Of a stretch of 17,480 bases of DNA, positions 6,824-13,695 are shown piece by piece. Both the position numbers and the translations under genes were made by a program. Position 1 is the first letter of the stretch. Each line of letters starts with the position of its first letter. Origin of the DNA: Xanthobacteraceae bacterium. Lineage in GTDB: Bacteria; Pseudomonadota; Alphaproteobacteria; Rhizobiales; Xanthobacteraceae. The notes below the pieces were generated by a model. The model was given only the letters and a program-made list of their open reading frames with translations. It was not told the DNA's origin and ran no database searches. Location of the stretch: contig JAICQA010000019.1 of assembly GCA_025929595.1 (NCBI GenBank), positions 1 to 17,480 on the forward strand. The letters are read 5' to 3'.

Positions 6824-7588
6824 CTATCGCATGTAATAGACCGTACGGCCGGAGGGCCGGTACTCGGGCGCGAGATAGAGCCGTCCGTCGGGACCGCGCA
6901 GGTAAATGCGGGTCGGGATGCCGTCATCGAGGTCCACCGGATCGCGATTCACCCGTCGCGTGCTGCGGCGAGGCTTATTGGTCGACCTCTCTTGCCGCTC
7001 GTTGGCCGCCTGGGCCCTCGGCTCGTCGGCGGGGCGGGTCGAGGCCTGCTCGGGCTGCGGGGCCGGACGTTCGCTGCGCTCCTCGCGGGCGGGCGGGGTC
7101 GAGACAACCTTTTGCTGTGACTTGGCGGTTTCGGGTTTGGCCGTGTTGATTTCCGGTTTGGATGCCGTTTCGGTCTTCTGATCGTCTCGCAGGCTAACGG
7201 CGGGGTCCACCGGGCGCGCAGGGACGACGGTATCGGCGGGCGCAACCTTCGCCGTTCGGTCGAGACAGTTCGGACTACGATAGGGCCATGTCTCCTTGGC
7301 GCAGGAGTTCGCGTCGGTCTGCCGGTTCGACTCGGCTTGCGCGTTCGGTTCCGCGCTCTTGGACGTGGCTTCAGTCAGCGGAATTTTCCTGGCGTCGGAT
7401 GCGTTTTCCGCCTTCGCCGTGGTTGGCGTGCTCGCGGTTTTGTCGGCCGCCGGCTTCTTCGTCGCCTCCGTCGCCTTCGAGGCCGTGAGCGCGGGCACGT
7501 CGCGAATCTCGGGCCGGACCGGAATCATGAAGCCGCCGACCGTGCCGGCGAGCAATGCACCAAATACCATGGACCAGGACGCGTTCAT
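6824..7588 (-). CDS. Exported low-complexity protein with a two-cysteine WPY motif
   Basis: I do not recognise a function. The 254-aa protein has one hydrophobic N-terminal segment (residues 5-23), a signal or anchor. Then comes a long disordered stretch rich in Ala, Lys, Thr, Pro, Glu and Arg (about 30-90 and 115-215). Within it lies one compact island, Cys96-AKETWPYRSPN-Cys108, likely to hold a disulfide in the periplasm. The C-terminus (223-254) is ordered and Tyr-rich ('TRIYLRGPDGRLYLAPEY'). Similar 'C..ETWPY....C' islands occur, to my memory, in small uncharacterised proteins of Bradyrhizobium-type genomes. The ATG at 7588 has GGAGGG five bases upstream. A 6-bp hairpin (7604-7609/7614-7619) lies just before that site. 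It probably has its own promoter. Confidence 0.75.
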   Translation of the reverse strand: MNASWSMVFGALLAGTVGGFMIPVRPEIRDVPALTASKATEATKKPAADKTASTPTTAKAENASDARKIPLTEATSKSAEPNAQAESNRQTDANSCAKETWPYRSPNCLDRTAKVAPADTVVPARPVDPAVSLRDDQKTETASKPEINTAKPETAKSQQKVVSTPPAREERSERPAPQPEQASTRPADEPRAQAANERQERSTNKPRRSTRRVNRDPVDLDDGIPTRIYLRGPDGRLYLAPEYRPSGRTVYYMR

Positions 7589-7806
7589 GTTTCCCTCCGG
7601 TTCCGCGCGCAGCCGCGCGATACGGTAACGGAGGAGGAGCGGCGCCAGTTCCGGCGTGTCTCAACGATTTGTCGGAACCGGATTTTTGGGGGGCAACGTC
7701 AGCCCAAGCAGCATCTTTTTCGCACTTGGAATGAAAGTGCAGGCTTCGCCAGCCACGCCCGCTTTCGTGCGCGAATATCCAGAGCTCTATTCGGCTTTTT
7801 TAATCG

Positions 7807-8505
7807 CTATATTCCGAGGTGCCGCTGGAGAATGTCCGGCTGCTTTGTGACCGCCTGGGTCGTCAGCGACTCGACGATGTGGCCGTTGTTGATGATGTAA
7901 ACGCGGTCCGCCAGGGTCAGCGCTGCCGAGATATTCTGCTCGACCACCACGATGGTCTGACCCGCATCTGCCAGGTTCCGGCACGTCGCAAGCAGGTCCT
8001 GCACGATGACCGGCGCCAGCCCTTCGAACGGCTCGTCGAGCAGGAGAATTTTCGGCTCGCGCACCAGCGCCCGCGCGATCGCGAGCATCTGCTGCTCGCC
8101 GCCCGACAGATCGGTGCCGCGGCTCGTGCGGCGCTCCTTGAGGCGCGGAAAGATCGAATAGATGCGGTCGAGCGGCCAGCGGTTCGACGCCGTCAGCCCC
8201 GCGAGAACGATGTTCTCCTCGACGTTCAGGCTGCCGAAGATGCGCCGGTCCTCGTGGACGAGTTGCATCCCGGCCTGCGCGATAACGTGGCTTTTCTGGC
8301 CGGCGATCTGCTGACCGTCGAACACGATGGAGCCAGTGCGCGGCGTCACGACGCCCATCAGGCTTTTCAGGGTCGTGCTTTTGCCGGCGCCGTTGCGGCC
8401 CAGCAGCGCCACGACTTCGTTGCGTTCGACGTGCAGCGAGACGTCGAAGAGGATGTGAGAATCCCCGTAATAGGCGTTCAGGCCGTTGACCTCGAGCATA
8501 CTCAT
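7807..8505 (-). CDS. livF: ABC transporter ATP-binding protein, LivF type
   Basis: This is one of the two ATPase domains that drive a branched-chain amino acid-type (HAAT) uptake transporter on the cytoplasmic face. At 232 aa it has the usual LivF length. Visible motifs are Walker A GRNGAGKST (36-44), Q-loop region 'LVHEDRRIFGSLNVEEN' (82-98), signature LSGGEQQ (133-139), Walker B ILLLDEP (153-159) and the LivF-typical 'VVVEQN' (186-191) where other ABC ATPases have the H-loop histidine. The ATG at 8505 overlaps the stop of the fused permease-ATPase gene by four bases (ATGA), which implies translational coupling. It is the last gene of the operon. No convincing intrinsic terminator is seen in the 218 bases after it. 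Confidence 0.94.
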   Translation of the reverse strand: MSMLEVNGLNAYYGDSHILFDVSLHVERNEVVALLGRNGAGKSTTLKSLMGVVTPRTGSIVFDGQQIAGQKSHVIAQAGMQLVHEDRRIFGSLNVEENIVLAGLTASNRWPLDRIYSIFPRLKERRTSRGTDLSGGEQQMLAIARALVREPKILLLDEPFEGLAPVIVQDLLATCRNLADAGQTIVVVEQNISAALTLADRVYIINNGHIVESLTTQAVTKQPDILQRHLGI

Positions 8506-10370
8506 GCCACTTCCCGCAGTCCGCCGAGATACGCTTCCTGCACGGTCGCGTTATTTTTGATCTGCTCCGGCGTTCCCTCGACCAGTACCCGTCCTTCCTG
8601 CAACACGGTGACGCGCTCGACGATCTCGAAGAGCGAGTCCATGTCGTGATCGATCACGATCATGGTCCGACCCTTGCTGATCGATTTCAGCAGCTTCACG
8701 GTTTCGACGCGCTCGCGCGGGCTCATGCCGGCGAGCGGCTCGTCGAGCAGCAAGAGGCTCGGCGAATTGGCAAGCGCCAGACCGATCTCGAGACGGCGCT
8801 TCTCGCCATAAGCGAGTGCCGAAACCTGCGTGTCCGCGCGTTCCGTCAGATGCACCATTGCAAGCGTGTGGGACACCTGCTCGTTCAGCCCCCGAATCTT
8901 CGCCGGGTTGCGGAACAGGTCGAGCTTGAACCTGCCGCGCAGTTCGGCGAGCACCGCGACCTCGATATTTTCGCGCACGGTCAGGTGCGTGAAGAGCTGG
9001 TTGACCTGATAGCTCTTGGTGAGCCCGAGCTGACAGACGTCGGTGACACTTTTTCCCGTGATGTCGTTACCTTCGAAGATGATCTTTCCGGCCGTCGGCA
9101 CCACCTCGCAGGTGAGCATCTTGAAGAAGGTGGACTTGCCTGCGCCGTTCGGGCCGATGACACCGCGCAGTTCGCCGTAGTTGACGGTGAAGTCGATGTC
9201 GCTGTTCGCGGCAAGACCGCCGTAATGCTTGGTCAGGCCGACCGCCTGCAAGATCGGGCCGTCGTAGCCTTCCGGCGCCCGGCGATGCGGCGGCATCGTC
9301 GCGACATCGAGCTCGTTCGCCGCTTCGGCTTTGGCCCGCTGTTCCGCCAGCGCGGTAATGCCCGGCTGTGGCGCCTCTTCCGCCGGTTCGGGTGCTTTCT
9401 TGCCGAAGGCCAGATTGTAAAGATCCGCGATACCGCCGATCAGACCGCGGCGCAGAAAGCAGACCAGGAGCACGAAGATCAGGCCGAGCACGAGCTTCCA
9501 GGCGGCACCGAGATTGAACGCCGACTGCAGGAAGTCCTGCAAGAACAGCCAGACGGCGGCACCGAGCAGCGGGCCGAACAGCGTGCCGATGCCGCCGATC
9601 GCGGTCATCATGACCAGTTCGGCGGACGTGTGGAACATGAAGGCATCGGGCGGCATGAAGCCCTGCATCGTACCGAGCAGACCTCCCGCGAACCCCGCAT
9701 AAGCCGCGGCGATCACGAACGCGGTGAGCTTATAGCCGTGGATGTTGTGTCCGACGGCGGCCGCACGCAGCGGATTATCGCGCACGGCGCTCAGGATTGC
9801 GCCGACCGGCGAACGCACGATCCGCAGCGCAATCACGATGCCGATGAAGTAAAAAAAGGCCAGAAACCAGTAGAGGGTCCAGCCGGTGGTGAAAGTCAGG
9901 GTCGTGAAGCTGAGTTCGAAACTCGGCGCGGGCACACCGGGCAGCCCGTTCTCGCCGCCGGTAAACTCCGACAGCGGATTAAACTCGACGAAAAAGAACA
10001 CCTCCGCGATCGCGATCGTGATCATGCAGAAGTAGATGCCGGTGCGCCGGAGTGCGAGCAGGCCGACAAGATATCCGACGATTGCCGCGACGACCGTGCC
10101 GAGCATGATCGAGGTCACGACATGCGGGAAACCTGCGATTGTCAGGAGATAGGCCGCGAAGAAGCCGCCGGTACCGAAAAAGGCAGACTGTCCGAACGAC
10201 AAGAGTCCGGTAAAGCCGAACAGAATATCGAACCCGATTCCGAACAGGCCCCAGACAAGAATTCGATTCACGGTATTGGGCGCAAAGTCGAGATACGGCA
10301 GGATGAACGGCGCGAGGATCAGCCCGACCGCGGTCAACGTCGTGATGAGATGAGGACGTCTTTTCAGCAT
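8502..10370 (-). CDS. Fused ABC permease-ATPase (LivM-LivG)
   Basis: This single 622-aa polypeptide joins two subunits that are usually separate. Residues 1 to about 320 are a LivM-type permease with about eight to ten membrane helices and family stretches 'GLLSFGQSAFFGTGGFFAAY' (55-74) and 'SAVRDNPLRAAAVGHNI' (194-210). A charged Ala/Glu/Pro linker covers about 321-370. Residues about 372-622 are a LivG-type ATPase: Walker A GPNGAGKST (406-414), LivG-style signature 'ALAYGEKRRLEIG' (518-530), Walker B LLLLDEP (539-545) and H-loop His575 in 'VIDHDMD'. All key ATPase residues are present, so it looks functional. There is no stop or frame change in the linker, so it is a true fusion. It follows livH by 11 bases. 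Such fusions are known in other proteobacteria. Confidence 0.93.
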   Translation of the reverse strand: MLKRRPHLITTLTAVGLILAPFILPYLDFAPNTVNRILVWGLFGIGFDILFGFTGLLSFGQSAFFGTGGFFAAYLLTIAGFPHVVTSIMLGTVVAAIVGYLVGLLALRRTGIYFCMITIAIAEVFFFVEFNPLSEFTGGENGLPGVPAPSFELSFTTLTFTTGWTLYWFLAFFYFIGIVIALRIVRSPVGAILSAVRDNPLRAAAVGHNIHGYKLTAFVIAAAYAGFAGGLLGTMQGFMPPDAFMFHTSAELVMMTAIGGIGTLFGPLLGAAVWLFLQDFLQSAFNLGAAWKLVLGLIFVLLVCFLRRGLIGGIADLYNLAFGKKAPEPAEEAPQPGITALAEQRAKAEAANELDVATMPPHRRAPEGYDGPILQAVGLTKHYGGLAANSDIDFTVNYGELRGVIGPNGAGKSTFFKMLTCEVVPTAGKIIFEGNDITGKSVTDVCQLGLTKSYQVNQLFTHLTVRENIEVAVLAELRGRFKLDLFRNPAKIRGLNEQVSHTLAMVHLTERADTQVSALAYGEKRRLEIGLALANSPSLLLLDEPLAGMSPRERVETVKLLKSISKGRTMIVIDHDMDSLFEIVERVTVLQEGRVLVEGTPEQIKNNATVQEAYLGGLREVA

Positions 10371-10381
10371 TGCCCGGCGCC

Positions 10382-11257
10382 TTACTCGCGGCCTTGCGTG
10401 CCGAGCAGGCCGTAAGGCCGCAGCACGAGCACCGCCGTCATCGCGGCGAACAGCATCACGTAAGCGTAGCCGGGGTTCACCATCGAAGTGAGGCTGATGA
10501 TCTCGCCCGCGATCAGACCGCCGATGATTGCGCCGGGGAACGATCCTACCCCGCCGATCACCACGACGACGAAGGTCTGCACGAGAATGGTTTCGCCCAT
10601 GTCAGGCGTGAGCGAGCCGACGGGCGCGTTCACGATTCCGGCAAAGCCCGCGGCCATCGCGCCGATGCCGAAGACCAGCATGAAAACGCGGTAGACGTTG
10701 ATGCCGAGCGAGCCGACCATTTCGGAGTCCTCAATGCCCGCGCGCACGATCATGCCGATCCGCGTACGATAGAGGATAAAAAACAGGACGAGCAGCGCGA
10801 CGGCGATGATGGCGACCAGCGCCAGGCGGTAAGTCGGATAAAACATGAAGCCAAGCGACGTAATTCCGGAGAACAGCGCGGGCGCCGGAACGGTCTGCGA
10901 CAGGCTGCCGAAGAAAAACCGTACGATTTCGACCATGACGATGCTGATGCCGAAGGTCACCAGCAGTTGGTCTTCCGGCGGGCGGCTGTAAAAGTGCCGG
11001 ATGATGACGCGCTCGATCAGGATGCCCGCGATCATCACGAACAGCGCGCCGGCCGCGACCGCGACGATGAACGATTCCGTGTAGGAATACGCCACCAGAC
11101 CGGCGTAGCCGCCGAGCATGAACATCGCGCCGTGCGCCAGATTGAGGACGCCGAGCGTCCCGTAGATGATCGTCAATCCCGACGAGATCAGCGCGAGCAG
11201 CGCGCCGAGCACGAGCCCGTTAAAGGCCTGCGAAACGAAATTTGCCCAGTTGATCAC
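10382..11257 (-). CDS. livH: ABC transporter permease, LivH type
   Basis: This inner-membrane permease (291 aa) pairs with the LivM half of the fused protein to form the translocation path of a HAAT-family importer. About eight hydrophobic helices are visible. LivH family stretches include 'LALISSGLTIIYGTLGVLNL' (21-40), 'AHGAMFMLGGY' and 'VVVVIGGVGSFPGAIIGG' towards the C-terminus. The start is a GTG at 11257, supported by GGGGAAG just upstream. It lies 146 bases after the binding-protein gene and 11 bases before the fused permease-ATPase gene, in one operon. The substrate is set by the binding protein and is not known. Confidence 0.93.
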   Translation of the reverse strand: MINWANFVSQAFNGLVLGALLALISSGLTIIYGTLGVLNLAHGAMFMLGGYAGLVAYSYTESFIVAVAAGALFVMIAGILIERVIIRHFYSRPPEDQLLVTFGISIVMVEIVRFFFGSLSQTVPAPALFSGITSLGFMFYPTYRLALVAIIAVALLVLFFILYRTRIGMIVRAGIEDSEMVGSLGINVYRVFMLVFGIGAMAAGFAGIVNAPVGSLTPDMGETILVQTFVVVVIGGVGSFPGAIIGGLIAGEIISLTSMVNPGYAYVMLFAAMTAVLVLRPYGLLGTQGRE

Positions 11258-11355
11258 TTGCTTCCCCGCCCGCGTGATTTTTTTTGGTCATGCGGCCCCG
11301 CTCCGCTCTTGCGAACGGACGGAACCTGTGCCGGTTGCGCGAATTTGCCGGACGC

Positions 11356-11384
11356 GGCGCCCGATAAGTCTCGTATAGGGCGCC
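11356..11384 (-). other. Hairpin between binding-protein and permease genes
   Basis: A perfect 7-bp inverted repeat (GGCGCCC at 11356-11362 with 11378-11384) and a 15-base loop follow the binding-protein stop codon by about 20 bases. No T-run follows on the - strand, so it is not a normal terminator. In many uptake operons a hairpin here protects the binding-protein mRNA from decay and gives more of that protein than of the permease; the same role is inferred here. Confidence 0.45.
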
Positions 11385-11403
11385 GGGCCGGGTCTTCTTG
11401 CGA

Positions 11404-12780
11404 TCAGGCGTAATCGCCGAGCTTGCATCCGAAGGCGTCGGGCTTCTGCATCAACGGCGCACCCGGCACCACGTCGATGACTTCCCAGAAGTCTTCCTTG
11501 TTCTTCATGTCCTTCTGCGCCTTGCCGCGAACGATGACGACCGGACGGACGCACTGGTGGTCTTCCGGGCGGTAATGCACATCGCCGATCAGCGATGGGA
11601 TGGTTTCGCCCTTCTCGTACTGCTTGATGACCGCCGGCGGGTAGAACGTGCCTGCGGCTTCGACCATGCGAGCCCAATGCGCGAAGCTCACGTAAGCGTT
11701 CTCGGCGCCCCACTCGGGACGAGAGCCGTACTTCTTGACGAACTCGGCATTGAACGCCTTGGCGAGCGGATACTTGTCTTCCAGCGTCCACCAGTAGTCG
11801 GTCGCCGCGTAAACGCCGGCCAGCAAGCCACCACCGACTTCCGGAGCCAGGAACGGAATCTGGTAGGGCACGGCGAGCTTCATCTTGCCGAGGATGCCGA
11901 ACTTGTTGGCCTGCTGGATCGACAGCACCGCGTCGCGGCCCCAGTTGACGTTGATGAGCACGTCGGCGCCGGAGTTGGCGATGTTGAGCAGGTACGAGCT
12001 GAAGTCGGGCGCGCCGAGCGGCGAGACCTGGTTGGTGACCTGCGTCCAGCCGGCGTTCTTGGTGAGATAATCGTTCACCGACTTCGTCACCGTATGGCCG
12101 TAGGTGTAGTCCGGCGTCATGAACGCCATCTTCTTGTTCTTGCCGAACTGCTTGACCAGCACCGGGCCGATCGCGTTCGCGGCCGTCTCGCCATAAAAGT
12201 TCTGGCGGAAACCGTAGCGGACGCAATCCTTGCCTGTCGTGTCGTTCGAGCCGGAGATACCGGCCAGATAGAGGATGTGCTCGCGCTGTGCGAGTTTGTT
12301 GGTGGCGACCGCGACGGCCGACGAGGTCGACCCGGTGAGCAGGACGGCCTTGCTCTCGGAGATCGCGCGCTGGTGCGCCTGCACCGCCGTGTTCGGCTTC
12401 GCGCCCGAATCGGTGACGACCGCCTTTACTTCCTTGCCGAGGATGCCCTTCTTCGTATTCGGCGAGATCTTGCGAAGCAGCTCGTGGCCGGAATTGATGT
12501 GCTCGATTGCGAGCTGCCAGCCCTTGAGTTCGTCTTCGCCTTGGACGGCATAAGCACCGGTCCGTGGGACAGCGATGCTCACGTAAACTTCCTTGCCGGT
12601 GGAGCCGGCCGGCCATGTTCCGATCGGCGGATGTTCTGCGGCCATCGCATCGCGAAAGAACTCTAATCCTTTGCCGTCGCCGAGCGACAGCGCACCGAAA
12701 CCCGCACCGGCCGCAACGGTCCCCTTCAAAATGCTGCGGCGGGAAAGCGGTCTTTCAAATGGTGACTTGCTCTTCGTCAT
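11404..12780 (-). CDS. Tat-exported ABC substrate-binding protein (HAAT type, LivK-like)
   Basis: This periplasmic solute-binding protein (458 aa) feeds the importer encoded downstream. The N-terminus carries a twin-arginine signal, S-R-R-S-I-L-K (residues 13-19) followed by a hydrophobic Ala/Gly stretch, so it is exported folded. The mature part starts like type I binding proteins ('VYVSIAVPRTGAYAVQGED') and shows the family's 'GSTSSAVAVATNKLA' and 'MTPDYTYGHTVTKSV' regions. At 458 aa it is longer than typical LivJ/LivK (about 370), and the C-terminus adds a region with two cysteines ('HQCVRPVV', 'FGCKLGDYA'). The ligand is unknown; an amino acid, amide or aromatic acid are all possible. The ATG at 12780 has a strong GGGAGGA upstream. 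Its promoter region is shared with the divergent Crp/Fnr regulator. Confidence 0.9.
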   Translation of the reverse strand: MTKSKSPFERPLSRRSILKGTVAAGAGFGALSLGDGKGLEFFRDAMAAEHPPIGTWPAGSTGKEVYVSIAVPRTGAYAVQGEDELKGWQLAIEHINSGHELLRKISPNTKKGILGKEVKAVVTDSGAKPNTAVQAHQRAISESKAVLLTGSTSSAVAVATNKLAQREHILYLAGISGSNDTTGKDCVRYGFRQNFYGETAANAIGPVLVKQFGKNKKMAFMTPDYTYGHTVTKSVNDYLTKNAGWTQVTNQVSPLGAPDFSSYLLNIANSGADVLINVNWGRDAVLSIQQANKFGILGKMKLAVPYQIPFLAPEVGGGLLAGVYAATDYWWTLEDKYPLAKAFNAEFVKKYGSRPEWGAENAYVSFAHWARMVEAAGTFYPPAVIKQYEKGETIPSLIGDVHYRPEDHQCVRPVVIVRGKAQKDMKNKEDFWEVIDVVPGAPLMQKPDAFGCKLGDYA

Positions 12781-12850
12781 GATGTCCTCCCTGAGAATTT
12801 TTTCTGGCAGGACTGTGCCCCTCTTTTGTAGGGCTCGCTTTCATCGGGAT

Positions 12851-12904
12851 TATTGCTTCATATTGCGAATTCGAGACTGCAACTTTTTGCGTGCAACTTT
12901 TTGC
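12851..12904. promoter_or_regulatory. Operator-like TTGC repeats in the divergent transporter/regulator region
   Basis: Two identical 13-base units, TGCAACTTTTTGC, lie at 12878-12890 and 12892-12904, giving a 14-bp period. Each unit contains the inverted repeat GCAA-N4-TTGC, and the junction forms another, TTGC-GT-GCAA. Two more TTGC elements lie 10 bp apart at 12853 and 12863. The block ends 21 bases before the regulator start codon and 73 bases before the nearest base of the binding-protein gene. It differs from the Fnr (TTGAT-N4-ATCAA) and Crp (TGTGA-N6-TCACA) sites. A binding site for the adjacent regulator is inference. Confidence 0.5.
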
Positions 12905-12925
12905 TGACAAAGCGACACGGCTGAA

Positions 12926-13687
12926 ATGACCGAAAAGAACTGGAGCGATCATCCGTTCGTCGTACGCCTTTCGCGCTATATCGATCTCAGCGCGACGGAT
13001 CTCGATCAGCTGCGCGCACTGATCGAGAACGAGCTGACGGTAAAAAAGCGCCGCGACCTTGTTGTCGACGGTTACGAATACCGCAAGCTCTGCTTCATTG
13101 AGGACGGTTATGCCGCGCGCTACAAATTGCTGCGTAACGGCAAGCGGCAGATCGTCAATGTCATGCTGCCGGGCGACGTGGTGGGGCTGCCAGGCAGCTT
13201 TCTCGAACTCGCGGCTTATTCCGTCATCGCGATCAGCGACCTGAAAATCCAGGTCTGCTCGATCGACGACTACCTGAAGCTCTGCTACCGGCGGCCGCAG
13301 TTCGGACTGGTGCTGACCTGGCTGCAAACGGAAGAAGCGGCTTCCTACGCCGAGCATCTCATCAATATCGGGCGGCGCAGCCCGGTGGAGCGGCTCGCGC
13401 ATTTCCTGCTCGAAATCCATTCCCGCATGATGACCATCGGCCGCGCGACGGCCGCAGGCTTCGATCTGCCGTTCTCACAGGAAGTGATGGGCGACGCGCT
13501 GGGACTCAGCATCCCGCATCTCAACCGGATGTTCGCGCAGTTGCGGGCGGAGGGGCTGATCGTCGGCAATGCGCGCCGGGTGGAGTTTATCGACTTCAAG
13601 GCGCTGCAACGCTTCGCCCATTTTCAGCCGATGACGCTGACGCGCATCCCACGATTCGATCTGGACGCGCTTGAGCCGGCCGAATAA
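12926..13687 (+). CDS. Crp/Fnr-family transcriptional regulator
   Basis: This DNA-binding regulator (253 aa) has a cyclic-nucleotide-type beta-roll sensor (about residues 20-115, with 'YKLLRNGKRQIVNVMLPGD' at 66-84), a dimerisation helix (about 125-150) and a C-terminal winged helix-turn-helix (181-222; 'LPFSQEVMGDALGLSIPHLN' then 'RMFAQLRAEG'). It lacks the N-terminal cysteine cluster of Fnr, so it should not sense oxygen through an iron-sulfur centre; the effector is unknown. It is divergent from the HAAT transporter operon across 145 bases, the usual arrangement for a local regulator. The ATG at 12926 has only a weak ribosome binding site. Its 3' end lies eight bases from the convergent purK. 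Confidence 0.92.
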   Translation: MTEKNWSDHPFVVRLSRYIDLSATDLDQLRALIENELTVKKRRDLVVDGYEYRKLCFIEDGYAARYKLLRNGKRQIVNVMLPGDVVGLPGSFLELAAYSVIAISDLKIQVCSIDDYLKLCYRRPQFGLVLTWLQTEEAASYAEHLINIGRRSPVERLAHFLLEIHSRMMTIGRATAAGFDLPFSQEVMGDALGLSIPHLNRMFAQLRAEGLIVGNARRVEFIDFKALQRFAHFQPMTLTRIPRFDLDALEPAE

Positions 13688-13695
13688 GAGCGCGG

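Noticed and set aside
7770..7802. Hairpin followed by a T-run (CGAATA/TATTCG then GCTTTTTTT) after livF
   Set aside because: The T-run follows the hairpin only in the + direction, where no gene is transcribed. For the - strand livF transcript it is on the wrong side, so it is not called a terminator.
8646..10415. Very long (589 codon) + strand open frame opposite the LivM-LivG gene
   Set aside because: The composition is unstructured Arg/Glu/Asp/Gln-rich sequence, and the opposite strand encodes intact permease and ATPase motifs. It is an antisense shadow.
11398..12666. Long + strand open frame opposite the binding-protein gene
   Set aside because: It has no recognisable domain, and the opposite strand has a Tat signal, a ribosome binding site and binding-protein motifs.
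12795..12825. Possible sigma-54 promoter upstream of the binding-protein gene (GGGCAC...TGCC on the - strand)
   Set aside because: The GG and GC elements do not fit the required spacing when the flanking GGCAC is aligned to the consensus, and no enhancer-binding regulator gene is nearby.
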